Shown here in pieces: positions 45,601 to 58,437 of a stretch of DNA of 64,000 nucleotides. This DNA comes from Lycium barbarum. Its lineage: Eukaryota > Streptophyta > Magnoliopsida > Solanales > Solanaceae. Position 1 is the first letter of the stretch, and the number at the start of each line of letters is the position of its first letter. A model generated the notes under the pieces. It did no database searches. It saw nothing but the letters and a program-made list of their open reading frames with translations, and was not told where the DNA came from. The stretch is from NCBI RefSeq assembly GCF_019175385.1, contig NC_083339.1:46796074-46860073 (forward strand), given 5' to 3'. The position numbers and the translations under genes were made by a program.

Positions 45601-45676
45601 GTAGGCGCTATGATGATACATGTACTATGAGTTTATATATGATATATGTATGAAATGTATCCACTCATAAAAGTTA

Positions 45677-45681
45677 CTCAG
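45677..45681. repeat. Target-site duplication of solo LTR I, left copy (CTCAG)
   Basis: Repeated exactly at 49224-49228. Confidence 0.95.
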
Positions 45682-48600
45682 TGTCACGACCCAGCCCCGT
45701 GGGCCGCGACTCGTGCCCTACTTGGACACCCAGACAGACAAACATACCAAATCGTAACACACTTATCCAAATCGAATACATACAAATAGCATATACGGCC
45801 ACAAATACTATATGCCGTCTCAAACTATATCAAACTGTTTCAAACACATTTCAACGCAACCGTGTGCGGACATATATATATATATAACGAAAAGCCGGCA
45901 AGGCTATCAAATATGTCAAAAGCCAACAAGGCTGTCAAATGGCACAACGGCCCAAAACGCATATACAAATGCACGCCGACAAGGCTGCCACAAACATATA
46001 CAAAATACACGCCGACGAGGCTGCCATAACGAATAGAGTCATGCAAACACATCCGTACAGAAGTAGGCACACACACCCACAAATACGTCTATAGACTTCT
46101 AAACAGACAAACCGAATCATATGGCGGGACAGGGCCCCGCTGTGCCCCTGATCAAATACATATATACATAGCGAACGAATATATACCAAAATGTGTGCTC
46201 TGAAATGAGAAGAGCACTCCAAACAGCAGAAGAGGGTGTCCTAAATGGGTAGATCACCAAACTGTGCGTCTGTACCTGCGGGCATGAAACGCAGCCCCCC
46301 GAAGAAAGGGGGTCAGTACGAAATATGTACTGGGTATGCAAAGCAGAATATACAGAAAGCAAATCTGAGACATAAACGAAATGGAAGTACCAAACATAAG
46401 TGCAAATCCAACATATCAAAATTTGCTTACTTTCAAAAATATGTAAGTAATGCATAGGGTACAGAAGAATATGGTCGCCCACCCGTCGATGGCGCCATAA
46501 CACAGCATAACACCAGAAAGTTTCAAATCTCCGTATCCCCGTCACATATCACATCACAACATAACGCCATACACAGCATAACACCAAATATAGGTGGAAC
46601 CCGACCCTCTTTTGCGAGTAGCTCGGTGAACCATAAACACAGCATAACTCCGGAGTATATCAAAATGCGCACGACAACAGAACCAGCCCGGGACTCGACG
46701 AAAGGAATAACAAAATGCACGAATAGAGTCGTGAGTAGTCATATGCATAAAATCATTATCATAAATTCAAACATAAGTAAAATAATCATATTTGAAATCG
46801 GAATAATAGTCATACCAAATTCTTTCAAAGATTCTCCGAATTACATAAAGGAAAGTCGCGGAACCCACGGACGGGTATCGACCCGAATCGGGCCCGCTCA
46901 TGGAAAACATACTCATTATACATCATGCAAACTCTTATGAAAATATTGGAACAATCCGAGCCTTTATGCGAAAGATATGGCATTCAGAAACAAATTACGG
47001 AATTCTTTAAAGTGAACCCTTTTTGTACAAAGTTTGGAAATCACTTCTTTCAAAAAAACATAATGGTTCATATTTCATCAAATCATACATAAGAGTGCCA
47101 AGGAATATATATATATAGATCATATCATGCTCGGATTTCGGATTTGAAATTTCCTTAAGACTCTAATCTAGCCTATGTAAAATTAAGGCATGCCAAGGAA
47201 AGAAGGTTGCTTTACATACCGCGTACGCACTCCAAGATAGCCAATATAAAGTAAATCCCAATCTACGCCTCGGGCTCCCCAAGGTCTACAAATATGCCAA
47301 CGAATATCCAATATTAAACATAGGCACTTAAGCCATTCATTCCAAACTAACATTAAATTCTACAGAAAATTTGGCAGCATTTCCCCTGTAAATAGGCCAA
47401 CCCGAGAATTTAACTCGTCCAAAATCAACAACAACAACAACAATAACCAACCTAGCAACATCGATAACCAATTCGAAAGGCAATATAGCAATAGTAACTC
47501 TCGTTTTCATCATTCACAACTTTTCAAATATCCAAATCAATGGCTTACCTTCAAGCCAACATCAACGCTTATACATTCAAATACTAATCCAAACCCATAC
47601 TAACAACATTCAAGAACATTCTAAACAGTTTACATAATTTTTCCAACAATCCAATAATTGGCTCCAATGTGGCCGAAAACAACCCCTAGAAACCGAGAGC
47701 AGCCCCCATCCACATTTCGCAATTTCAATTCATGATTCGTATCAATAATCCACCATATAACGATATCATTTTCACAAATATACGAATTACATCAAACGCA
47801 CAATAAGTCTCAAATCAGCCCACACAATTTCAACAAGAACGACATATCAAAACAGCCCCCAACTATAACATAACGATGCCCGAAATTCTAACGAACACTT
47901 ACAATATACCAAGCAGCCCATATGCACTTCTTATACCTTATTTCATGCAATATTTTCAGAAAATTTCAGGGAAATACAACAGCAGCCACTCGACACCACA
48001 TCATCTACTCATGTGCAATAAAACCACATTATTATCTCTATAATCCTTACAACAACCCACAACAATTTAACTCCAACTCTAACCATTAAATTCCTTCACT
48101 CTCCTCACATAATCCATGATTACAACAACCAATATATTAATTCAAATCAGTCCATCAATTTCAATTAAAACAGCCCCTCACCCATAAATTTCAACAAAAC
48201 AACAAACGAGTTTATAATGCTGTTTTCTCCGTTCTAATTCATTAAAACTCTAAATAAACACTTTAATAACATAAAAGGAATTTTATAAATACCTTATCAG
48301 AAGCTCCACCACGAAAATTTCATCCCCCAAGACCAATATTTATCTCAAATTGAAGGCAACGCAACGTACAACGTTTTTCTCTTCATGAGCTTCGGGATTC
48401 GGAGCTCGGATTTTGATCAAAATGGCTTCCTTAGCCTAGGATCTCTCTCTCTCTCTCTAATGTTTTTGGAGGATCTTAGCTGAAAATGACCAGCCCTCAA
48501 GTGAATTTGCTATATATATTAACGTTAATGGGCCTCATGGGCCGAAACATTAGTGTTTGGGTCGGGTCCAAACTTGCTGCCCTGCCAGCCCAAATTGCAT

Positions 48601-49223
48601 CGTCCATATTTCCTTATCCAAATATCATTTTGACGAGAGGTTTGTTGCGTTGGAAACTAGACTCGATGAAATTAATTTTAGGCTTTTGAAAAACCTTAAA
48701 ACTCCTCATATACTAGGAGATATGCCTCCAACAATATGGGCTAAAAATCTGGTCCGAGATTTTTCTGAAGTTGTTCGGATTCATTTCGTTTAGATTCGTT
48801 TAACTTCTAATCCTCTTCCGACCCTCGTGTAACCTCTTATACATACATATACATACTCATATACATACATAACAATCCATACACATCTCGAAGGTTACGG
48901 AGAATCACAATAACCTTAAACGTAACTGGAGAACTTACGAAGCTTCGACGAAACTCCAATCGCAAAAATATATTCATATCTTTTATCCATCTTCTATATC
49001 ATTACTAATAATCTCAAATACTTTAAAAGGGCACTCACATTACCTCATATACGCTCATAATGCGATTTCAAATCCTTTAGGTTACGATGTCACCTCGGGA
49101 TACTTGAGGCAACCATATATATATAACGATATTCTTACTAACTCGATTAACTTTCCTTGAACTTTCTTAACTCATTATTTCTTGTCTTAATTAAAATAGC
49201 ACAGACTCTTACGGGGTGTAACA
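45682..49223 (-). mobile_element. Solo LTR I (minus orientation)
   Basis: It runs TGTCACGACCC...ACGGGGTGTAACA on the plus strand (3542 bp), bounded by CTCAG on both sides, with no internal region. That is the product expected from recombination between the two LTRs of one element. Modules on the minus strand: fourth hairpin near 46121-46139, triple stem-loop at 46276-46332, and GGGGAAATGCTGCC box at 47361-47392. LTR II is a truncated relative. Confidence 0.93.
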
Positions 49224-49228
49224 CTCAG
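49224..49228. repeat. Target-site duplication of solo LTR I, right copy (CTCAG)
   Basis: Exact repeat of 45677-45681. Confidence 0.95.
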
Positions 49229-49768
49229 GTTGTATCTTCACCTTCTGGCTTATGGTTTCTCTATCATGTTCGTTCATTCCTGCCTTACATTCTCAGTACA
49301 ATATTAGTACTGACGTCCGTTTTCTTTGGACGCTGTGTTCATGTCCACAGGTAGACAGGGAGATGATGCGGACTTATAGGAGCTATCAGCAGATTTACAG
49401 GAGCACTCCATTATTCCGGAGGTGCTATTTGGTTTATCCTTTTGTGTATATATATACATATGCATTTTGGGCACGACGGGGTCTTGTCCCATCTATATGT
49501 CTAGTACTCTAGTAGAGCCTCGTAGATATGCATGTGTGGGTGGTATGGTCGCACGATGTTACTATTGTATCTATATTATTATTTTGATAGCCGAAGGGCG
49601 TATGTACATAAAAGTAATTATATTTCCAAACGAAAAATGGTTTTCCTATGATTATGAGCACATGAATATTAATGAATGTACGCTTAATAAGTATGGTAAG
49701 TAATAGAATGAGTGGTGCTCGGTGGTTAGCCCCGGGTACCCGTCATGGCCCCTAGTCGGGTCGTGACA

Positions 49769-49974
49769 AAAGTGGTATCGGAGCAGTTCAGTCCTAGGAA
49801 GTGTCTACGAGTCGTGTCTTGTAGAGTCATGTTTATGGTGTGTTGCGCGCCACACTAATAAACAAGAGGCTACAGGGCAGTTAGGAAAAATGACCATTTT
49901 CATCTTAAGAGATCGTGCGATAGAGTTGTGTTATAAGATTTCCTCCTCCTTAATAGTGTGCTATGATTTCAGAA
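49769..49974 (+). promoter_or_regulatory. Element H1 leader: primer binding site, palindromic-loop hairpin, acceptor
   Basis: The primer binding site TGGTATCGGAGCAG lies just after AAAG. The hairpin at 49831-49863 is the clearest of the set: GTTTAT with ATAAAC, GTGTG with CACAC, loop TTGCGCGC with hexamer GCGCGC at 49845-49850. AGATCGTGCGATAGAG starts near 49910. CTTAAT and GATTTCAG (AG 49971-49972) lie before the ATG at 49975. Confidence 0.87.
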
Positions 49975-51300
49975 ATGCCGCCAAAGGGAAAAGTTACAGC
50001 CGCCCAGAAGGGCAATACTACGATAAAAAGGCGAGTAGAAAGAGAGTCGCCAATGAATGTAGAGGAGGGCGAGTCACATAATGAGGCCCCATCTAATACT
50101 TCCTCCACCCCACCCAATGTAGAAGAACAAGGAGGAGCTTCAGCTGCAGTTCCTCCACCGGCTACTTCGGGTCAACAAGTGACCAAGGTCATTCATCTAT
50201 TGGCGCAGTTAGTTGCCGCCCAAGAACTGCGGCAGAATGCGGGTCCAAGTGATCGGGCAGCTAGTACCCGGGCCCGTGATTTCATGAGTTTGAATCCTCC
50301 GAAATTTTTCAGGTCAAAGCTGAATGAAGACCCGCAAAGTTTTATTGATGAAATGTTGAGGACGTTAAAGATTATTCATGCCTCCGAAACTGAATCCGTG
50401 GAGTTGGCATCTTATAGACTCCGAGATGTGGCGGTATTATGGTATAATAACTGGATATCGTCAAGAAAAGAGAATGCACCTCCTCCCGTTTGGCAAAAAT
50501 TTGTAGATGCTTTCATCCGCCACTATTGCCACCCGAGGTCCGCCAAGCTAGAGCGGATAGGTTCTTAAATCTAAGAAAAGGAAATATGAGTGCCCAGGAG
50601 TATAGCCTTCAGTTTAATTCTTTGGCTAGATATGCCCTGACTATGGTGGCCGACATGGGAGATAGAGTGCACCGATTTGTGAGTGGCTTAGGGCCACATT
50701 TGTTCAAGGACTGCTTGACGGCTTCATTGCAAGATGGGATGGATATTTATCGAATTCAAGCCCATGCCCAGAATTTAGAAGGATAATAATATCCACAAAG
50801 GGGTGATCGTGATACTGATAGAAAGCAAAGCAAGAGGGCCAAAACTATGGGGGCAGGTAGTGATTATAGAGGGGGATCGAGGCAGACCTATTCCAGACAT
50901 TTAGGCCAGTCGGCGACTAGTACGCCTCCATGATTTGCAGATTGGAGATTTGATCGCTCCTTTCCTTCGGGACAAGGTCAGAGTTTGAGAGCTTCGGGTT
51001 CTCAGTTTGGGGGTGACCATAGTCAGAGGAGACCACCAGTGCCGCGATGTAGTCAGTGCGGTAAATTACATTCGAGGCCATGTCGCCAAGGTACATATGC
51101 TTGCTATGTTTGTGGACAGGCTGGGCACTTGATGCGAGATTGTCCCTCAAGGTATGGTAGAGGTGGGGTTCAGCCCACAGGATCAGCGGTTGGTTCCTCT
51201 TCAGTGTGCCCGGTAGGGCAGACTCCCCAGATTTCAGCAGGTCGAGGTAGAGGCAGAGGGGGAGCATCTACTTCAAGTGCCACTCAGCCCCGTATGTATA
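49975..51300 (+). pseudogene. gag: Element H1 gag
   Basis: It starts MPPKGKVTAAQKGN. The gag domain is recognisable (NEDPQSFIDEMLRTLKIIHA, then SLQFNSLARYALTMVADM). One T is missing near 50527 in the codons for HYLPPE, shifting the frame; stops follow at about 50784 and 50932. The zinc-knuckle region is well kept: CSQCGKLHSRPC and then CYVCGQAGHLMRDC, a canonical CX2CX4HX4C. A Gly/Arg-rich tail leads to YTLAGP and a TAG at about 51315, at the gag/protease border. Confidence 0.92.
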
Positions 51301-52904
51301 CTTTAGCCGGACCATAGGATCTTGAGTCCTCCCCATATGTGGTTAAAGGTACATTATCAGTATTTTCCCATGATGTGTATGCATTGATAGATCCGGGTTC
51401 TAACCTATCTTATATTACTCCGTATGTTGCTGGTCGTATTGGGGTGAAACCTGAGCCAATTAAACCTTTTGAGGTATCTACTCCGATTGGTGATCTCGTG
51501 ATAGCAAGACAAGTGCATAAAAATTGTATAATTGTGATATGCGACTGCCAGACTAAAGTTTATTTAGTTGAGCTGGAAATGTTAGATTTCGATGTGATTA
51601 TGGCTATGGATTGGTTGGCCTCTTGTTATGCTAATGTTGATTGCTGAATGAAAGTAGTTCGATTTCAATTTTCGGGAGAGCCCGTGTGTGAATTGAAGGG
51701 CAATACAGCCTCTCCAAAAGGTAGGTTTATTTCCTACCTTAAGGCAAGGAAGATGATAGCTAAGTGCTATATTTATCACTTAGTCCGAGTTCATGACACA
51801 GTAACAAGGTCGCCAACTTTCCAATCTGTTCCAGTAGTGAGTGAATTTTCGGATGTATTTCCAGATGAACTTTCAGGGCTTCCTCCGGAAAGAGTGATTG
51901 ATTTCGCTATTGATGTATTGCCGGACACCAAGCCTATTTCTATTCCTCCTTACCGAATGGCTCCGGCAGAATTGAAAGAGCTAAAGGCGCAGTTGAAAGA
52001 TTTGCTTGAGAAGGGGTTTATTAGACCCAGTTCATCACCGTGGGGAGCAGCAGTCCTATTCGTGAGAAAGAAAGATGGTTCCCTACGAACGTGTATCGAT
52101 TATAGGCAGTTGAATAAGGTGCCGATAAAGAACAAATATCCTCTCCCAAGGATTGATGATTTGTCTAATCAACTACAGGGTGCCAAGGGGTTTTCTAAAA
52201 TAGACTTTAGGTCGAGTTATCATCAAGTGAGAGTTAGAGAAGGAAATATTCCTAAAACCGCTTTCAGAACGACATATAGCCATTATGAATTCCGGGTGAT
52301 GTCGTTTGGGTTGACTAACGCTCTGGCAGTGTTCATGAATTTGATGAATAACGTATTCAGGCCTCTCTTGGATTTATTCATAATAGTATTCATTGATGAT
52401 ATTCTGGTATACTCCCGCACAAAATCAGAACATGCAGATTATTTACATATTGTTCTTGGAATTTTTCGAACCCGAGAATTGTATGCAAAATTTTCAAAGT
52501 GCGAGTTTTGGCTGAATTCGGTAACATTTTTGGGCCATGTTATTTCAGATGATGGCATTCGAGTTGACACTCAGAAAATTGAAGCTGTGAAGACTTGGCC
52601 AAGGCCGACGACGCCTACAAAAGTTCGTAGCTTTCTGGGATTGGCAGGGTATTATAGAAGTTTCGTAGAAGGATTTTCGACTATTTCGGCCCCATTGACG
52701 AAGCTAACCCAAAAGTCAGCTAAGTTTCAGTGGAATGATGCTTATGAACGTAGCTTCCAAGAGTTGAAGGACAGATTAACCTCAGCCCCAGTCTTGACAC
52801 TCTCAGAAGGGCCAGACGGTTACGTTGTATATTGTGATGCTTCCGGTGTTGGGTTAGGATGTGTGTTAATGTTGCACGGTAAAGTCATCGCTTATGCTTC
52901 GAGA
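51301..52904 (+). pseudogene. pol: Element H1 protease and reverse transcriptase
   Basis: The protease keeps ALIDPGSNLSYITP and VIMAMDWLASCYANVDC, followed by a TGA at 51645. RT is open from 51648 onward: [56 protein letters not shown] and catalytic FIDDILVYS near 52392-52418. The connection domain ([19 protein letters not shown]) and the first RNase H motif ([15 protein letters not shown]) follow in frame. A TAG at 52905 ends the longest pol frame in the window (about 419 codons). Confidence 0.93.
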
Positions 52905-53442
52905 TAGCTACGGAAGCATGAAAATAACTACCCAACTCATGATCTTGAATTGGCCGCAGTTATTCATGCATTAAAAATGTGGAGACATTACTTGTATGGT
53001 GTGCATGTTGATATCTATACAGATCACAAGAGTCTTCAGTACATTTTCAAACAAAAGGAGTTGAATCTGCGGCAGAGGCGGTGGTTAGAATTATTGAAAG
53101 ATTATGATGTGAGCATTTTATACCACCCCGGAAAGGCAAATGTAGTAGCTGATGCGCTTAGCCGCCGATCAATGGGTAGCTTATGTGAAGTCCCTCCAGA
53201 AAAGAAAGAATTAATCCATGAGCTCCACCAGCAAGCAAATCTTGGAGTGCGTTTAATTGATTCAGGTAGTGCAGGAATCGGTATTAATGATCCCACCGTT
53301 TCTCCCTTCAATATGGAAGTGAAAGAGAGTCAACATGAAGATCCTTAGTTGAGCCATTATAGAGACACACTTCATGAAAAAGAGGAGCCTCCATTTGAAA
53401 CTTCTACGGATGGAATTCTTAGATACCGAGGCAGACTATGTG
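52905..53442 (+). pseudogene. pol: Element H1 RNase H, ending at a recombination joint
   Basis: In the same frame after the [47 protein letters not shown] and [10 protein letters not shown], then the RNase H/integrase linker. A TAG lies at 53346. The sequence ends in RYRGRLCVP, just before the integrase zinc-binding region, and jumps at about 53443 back to RT/connection sequence. Confidence 0.9.
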
Positions 53443-53944
53443 TTCCACATTTTTGGGCCATGTTATTTCAGATGATGGCATTCGAGTTGACACTCAGAAA
53501 ATTGAAGCTGTGAAGACTTGGCCAAGGCCTACAACACCTACAGAGGTCCGTAATTTTCTTGTATTGGCAGGTTACTATAGAAGGTTCGTAGAGGGATTTT
53601 CCTATATTTCAGCCCCATTGACGAAGCTAACCCAGAAGTCGGTTAAATTTCAATGGAATGATGCTTGTGAACGCAGTTTCCAAGAGTTGAAGGACAAATT
53701 AACCTCAGCTCCGGTCTTCACTTCCAGAAGAGTCAGATGGTTATGTGGTGTATTGTGATGCTTCCGGCGTTGGGTTAGGATGCGTGTTAATGCAGCACGG
53801 TAGAGTCATTGCTTATGCTTCGAGACAGCTGTGGAAACATGAAAAGAACTATCCAACTCACGATCTCGAATTGGCTGCAGTCATTCATGCATTAAAAATG
53901 TGGAGACATTACTTGTATGGAGTGCATGTAGATATTTATACAGA
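53443..53944 (+). pseudogene. pol: Element H2 RT/RNase H fragment after the joint
   Basis: It begins with TTTTTGGGCCATGTTATTTC and repeats the H1 segment from about 52526 at roughly 90% identity, so it is a second related element rather than a fresh duplication. It reads through the connection domain, has a small deletion near 53717 that shifts the frame, and continues with [16 protein letters not shown] and [13 protein letters not shown]. It is interrupted after IYTD by solo LTR J. Confidence 0.9.
53940..53944. repeat. Target-site duplication of solo LTR J, left copy (ACAGA)
   Basis: Repeated exactly at 56493-56497. Confidence 0.95.
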
Positions 53945-54660
53945 TGTCACGACCCGACTAGGGCCGCGACGAGCACCCGGCAATACCCCACCCGGGCACC
54001 CCTTTAACATACTTTCACATAACGTCTAGGTGAGCCATAAATCAAATCATGCATTCTAGCCATCAATCATACTAGTCCCAATTGGACGACAACATTTCTT
54101 ATATCATCATAGGCATCTATGCCACATCAATGTACATGGGCCGACAAGGCCAACAAAATGACATACAAAAATATAGGCCGACAAGGACAAACACATGTAA
54201 CCACATACACATGTCTACGAGCCTCTAAGAAGGTTATAACATATCAAATGAGCGGGACAGGACCCCGCTATGCCCATAATTATGTACACAAAAGAATAAG
54301 TACTCAAAAGCTATAGCTCCGAATGAAATGGAGCTCCGCTATGTAGTCCCTGAAAATATAGCTATGGATAAAGCCTGTCTCCCTGTACACCTGCGGGCAT
54401 GACGCAGCGTCTACAAACAAAAGGACGTCAGTACGAAGAATGTACCGAGTATGTAAAGCATGATCAATATCAATATAAAAGCTTAAGAGTCAACATATGA
54501 GATAGCATAACATGGGAGATAATAATATCGTCGTCATAGCACTTACTTGCTTTCCACAAGGACATTCCATTTCTATTGCATATCCGTGTACATACATCCA
54601 TATCCGTATTTATTTACCTTCACATTCATTTTTATAACATATTCGTACTCATATTGATGT

Positions 54661-54748
<88 letters not shown>

Positions 54749-56492
54749 GCTATAGCGTGCCCGACCATAAAGGTTCGGTGTTTCATACATACTTGGCCAA
54801 CCAAGGCTCAAGGTCATACATACCTGGCCCTACCAAGGCTTCAGGGTTATCCCTACCTTCGGCAGAAGTGCGCACATGTTTCATAATCGTATACATACTC
54901 TATACATATTCATATACATATATTCTTACCCGGCGTCATAAGCTCGGGGTCTTATTATAGCCCTTCATAGGCACACATACATATAATAGCTCATAAGCAT
55001 CTTTAGCATCATTTTATTCTCATCATCATTACTATCATTGTCATTATCGTTACATCTACCCTATAGGCTTACTCGTCATACGAGGAACTTAGTACAATCG
55101 TAGCACATCGAGCATCGGGAGCTTACTAGCTTGGAGAATCAAATCGTTTGAAGGGAATCATAGTCTTATAGGAGATTTAGACCTTTTGCCAAAGAACCAT
55201 GCCTTATGAAAGAAGGGTTAGCCTTACATACCTTTTCGTTCGACTATATAACACTTGGATGTTCCCTTCCACACTTGCGTTTATACCTTCATCAAGGTCA
55301 TACTATCATTAGAATTGACAACTAGCATAAATGGCTAAAGCTAGGGAAAATCGGACAGCATCTCCTTTATTTATACAACATTCCTCCATATCGTAATTCA
55401 ACTCCCAAACGTCAACAATACATTTACAATATCATAACAATAGCCTTTTGTCATCTACATTATCCATATTCTCAATTCACTTCCAATTTTCCATATTCAA
55501 GACCATAACACACGATTTCGTCCATTCACATACAATGCCTATTTCATGATCTTAACGTCATTTATAACCCATTCATGTCACAACACAACAACAATCATGA
55601 TTCAATTCAAACTATTTCTCAAAACGTCACTATTCATCTTTCATGACCCATTTTGCTGTACTCTTCTAAAATCCAAGCATTTCAACTTCCAAATACCTTA
55701 AACAACATATAAATACCATAAATATTACCTTAGATGTTGTAGGAACAAGCCTTAGTCGAAATACTCCACTTGAGCAAAAACCCTAGTTTTTCTCCATTTG
55801 GATTTCTTGACTTGAATGATCTTTAATGGGTTTGCTTACACTTGATTCACTTATATTATGTTGTTGATCACTAAAAACCCTTGAAAACTTGTGGAATATA
55901 TGTAGAGATATGTTTTAAAGAGAAGGGGTGTCAAGAAGAAATGAAATGAAATAACCTTGGTCCCTTACATTTATTGGACAAAATCTGTCCCGACCAAACA
56001 TACGGACCAACATACGGTCCGTATAAATTGTACGGGCTGTATGTTTGGTCGTACAATTGTTCCAGAGCATTTGGCCAATCTGGGTTGATTATACGGTCCC
56101 AAACATACGGACCGTATAAATTATACGGCCAGTATGTTTGGCCGTATAATCCCCAGTGATCCCGAAGTTCGTTTCGTCGTCTCGTTTGATCCCCAATCCT
56201 TATGGAACCATCTTAACACTTGTTCAACACTTCAACACCAATCCAAGAGACGTTATCACTCTTCTCCGAGACATCATTAAGCCCTTACTAACTCGTTACT
56301 CGTAATTTCTTTCCGATGCTTATCAAAATAATTTGCCTTCTCTTGGCAATCCTCTTCCCCCATCTCTAACATCTTTGAACTCTCACCTAGAATCATCAAA
56401 TGTCATCGCTCGCCCATGAAAACATCGTATACTCATACTCCTCACTAGTTCATTCACTTGCGTACCAACGGAAGATTTTCCGAGGTGTAACA
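53945..56492 (-). mobile_element. Solo LTR J (minus orientation, G family)
   Basis: It runs TGTCACGACCC...CCGAGGTGTAACA on the plus strand (2548 bp), i.e. TGTTACACCTCGG at its 5' end as in G. ACAGA flanks it on both sides and no internal sequence remains. It has the triple stem-loop at 54391-54447, the fourth hairpin near 54252-54272, a minisatellite at about 54755-54870, and a palindrome array at about 55990-56150. Confidence 0.93.
54664..54748. repeat. (AC)n/(AT)n compound microsatellite
   Basis: About 31 AC units (54664-54725) are followed by about 11 AT units, inside solo LTR J. Confidence 0.97.
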
Positions 56493-57615
56493 ACAGATCA
56501 CAAGAGTCTTCAATACATTTTCAAACAGAAGGAGTTATATCTGCGGCAGAGTCGGTGGTTAGAGTTATTGAAAGATTACGATGTGAATATTTTATACCAC
56601 CTCGGAAAAGCAAATGTAGTGGCTGATGCGCTTAGCCGCCGATCAATGGGCAGTTTATGCGAAGTTCCTCCGGAAAGGAAAGAATTAGTTTATGAGCTCC
56701 ATCAATTAGCCAATCTTGGAGTGCATGTAATTGATTCAGGTAGTGAGGGGATTGATATTAATGATCCCACAGTTTCGTCCCTGAATGTAGAAGTGAAAGA
56801 GCGTCAGTATGAATATCCTCACTTGTGCCATTACAGAGACACATCTCATGGAAAATAGAAGTCCCCATTTGAAGTTTCCATGGATGGAATTCTTAGATAC
56901 CGAGGCAGACTATCTGTTCAGAATTGCGCCGTCGAATTCTAGAAGAAGCCCATTACTCTCTGTATTCTATTCACCCAGGTGCAACCAAGATGTATCATGA
57001 TCTCAAGTTGATATATTGGTGGCATGGAATGTAGAGGGACATAGCCAAATTTGTAGTCCAATGTCCGAATTACCAACAAGTGAAAGTCGAACATCAAAAG
57101 CAGGAGGATTATTGCAAGCAATGGAAATCCCTACTTGGAAGTGGGAAGTGATTAACATGGGTTTTATTGTGGGGTTACCTCATTCCCGAGGCAAGTATGA
57201 TTCCATATGGGTGATCGTGGATAGACTCACGAAAGCAGCTCATTTTCTTCCAGTCAGAACCACATATTCAGCAGAAGATTATACAAGGCTATATCTTCAA
57301 GAAATTGTGCGACTCCATGGTATACCAATATCCATTATCACAGATAGAGGAGCGCAATTTACAGCCAAGTTCTGGAAATCCTTCCAAGAAGGTCTAGGTA
57401 CTCAAGTGAAGCTTAGCACGGCATTTCATCCGCAGACTGATGGGCAAGCCGAACGTACTATTCAGACCTTGGAGGATATGCTACGAGCATGTATACTCGA
57501 TTTTGGTGGTAGCTGGGATGACCACTTACCTCTGATTGAGTTCGCATATAACAATAGCTACCATTCCAGTATCCAAATGGCTCCATATGAAGCTTTATAT
57601 GGAAGAAAGTGTTGA
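56493..57615 (+). pseudogene. pol: Element H2 RNase H end and integrase
   Basis: After the right ACAGA copy the frame resumes with [13 protein letters not shown], so J split the RNase H DH motif. [10 protein letters not shown] and the linker follow, with a TAG at 56856. The integrase zinc-binding region ([19 protein letters not shown]) has Tyr for the second Cys, as in G, then a frameshift near 57100. The core reads [10 protein letters not shown], where Gly replaces the first catalytic Asp, then ITDRGAQF and [13 protein letters not shown] with the other two acidic residues intact. The frame stays open to ALYGRKC and a TGA at 57613. Confidence 0.92.
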
Positions 57616-58230
57616 TCCCCAATTGGATGGTTTGAAATAGGAGAAGTGCAGCTGATAGGCCCTGAATTGATTCATCAACCTGTAGAAAAATTCAAGGTGA
57701 TCCGAGATCGATTGTTAACAGCCTAAAGTCGCCAAAAATCTTATGCGGATAATAGCCGGCGAGACTTGGAATTTCAGGTTGATGATTTGGTATTTTTGAA
57801 GGTGTCGCCAATAAAAGGGGTGATGAGATTTGGCAAGAAAGGGAAGTTAAGTCCACGATACATTGGACCTTATAAAATTATCCGCAAGGTGGGTCATGTA
57901 GCCTACGAATTGGGCTTGCCTTCAGAGCTTGAATCAGTCCATCCAGTCTTTCATGTCTCGATGCTCCACAAATGTGTTGGAGATCCCACAAGGATTGTCC
58001 CAATAGATGATGTCTAAGTGACAGAAAATCTAGCATATGAAGAAGTGCCCATTTCTATCTTAGACAGGCAAGTACGAAGACTTCGAAATAAGGAAGTAGC
58101 TTCAGTTAAGGTGTTGTGGTGAAACCACAACCGAGAAGAAATGACTTGGGAGGCGGAAGAGAAAATGAAATCCAAGTACCGTACTTATTCCAACCCCCAG
58201 AAGAGATTCAAGATAAAACACCAACATTAT
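57616..58230 (+). pseudogene. pol: Element H2 integrase C-terminus with chromodomain
   Basis: Motifs: RRDLEFQVDDLVFLKVSPIK, GKLSPRYIGPYKIIRKVG and HPVFHVSMLHKC, then a stop at 58015. The chromodomain LDRQVRRLRNKEVASVKVLW has a stop directly after VLW, then EEMTWEAEEKMKSKY and a frameshift. It is the same domain set as G. Confidence 0.9.
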
Positions 58231-58437
58231 GAGGTATGTATGCTTACTTTTCATGCTTTTGGTCATGTGTGGCCATAAATATATTGATATTGTATAATAG
58301 CCCTGTGAGGCAATGTTATTATGGGTTGTTGTGACAGGACGGTAGTGCCATGTTACAGGGGAAACTCTGGCGAAATTTTCGTAGAATTCCCCAGTGTTTA
58401 ACATTCGAGGACGAATGTTCCAAAAAGGGGGGAAGAG
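58231..58437 (+). promoter_or_regulatory. Element H2 3' untranslated region, hairpin and polypurine tract
   Basis: It holds TTACAGGGGAAACTCTGGCG and AAATTTTCGTAG (58353-58385), ACATTCG/CGAATGT around AGGA (about 58401-58418), and AAAAAGGGGGGAAGAG before the LTR. Confidence 0.88.

Larger units (their letters stand above)
43555..49768 (+). mobile_element. 5' LTR of element H1, interrupted by solo LTR I
   Basis: It starts TGTTACACCCC at 43555 and ends GGGTCGTGACA at 49768; the parts 43555-45681 and 49229-49768 give about 2.67 kb. Contents: palindrome array at 43905-44165, TATA box TATAAAAAG at 44182-44190, donor CTAAG/GTAAGT with GT at 44426, minisatellite at 45412-45600, and (after I) the triple stem-loop at 49294-49351 and fourth hairpin near 49475. 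The 5' flank is TGCGG (43550-43554) in the gag of F. Confidence 0.85.

Noticed and set aside
53443..53944. Simple recent tandem duplication of H1 pol
   Set aside because: The two copies differ by about 10% and different LTRs lie on the two sides, so fusion of two elements fits better.
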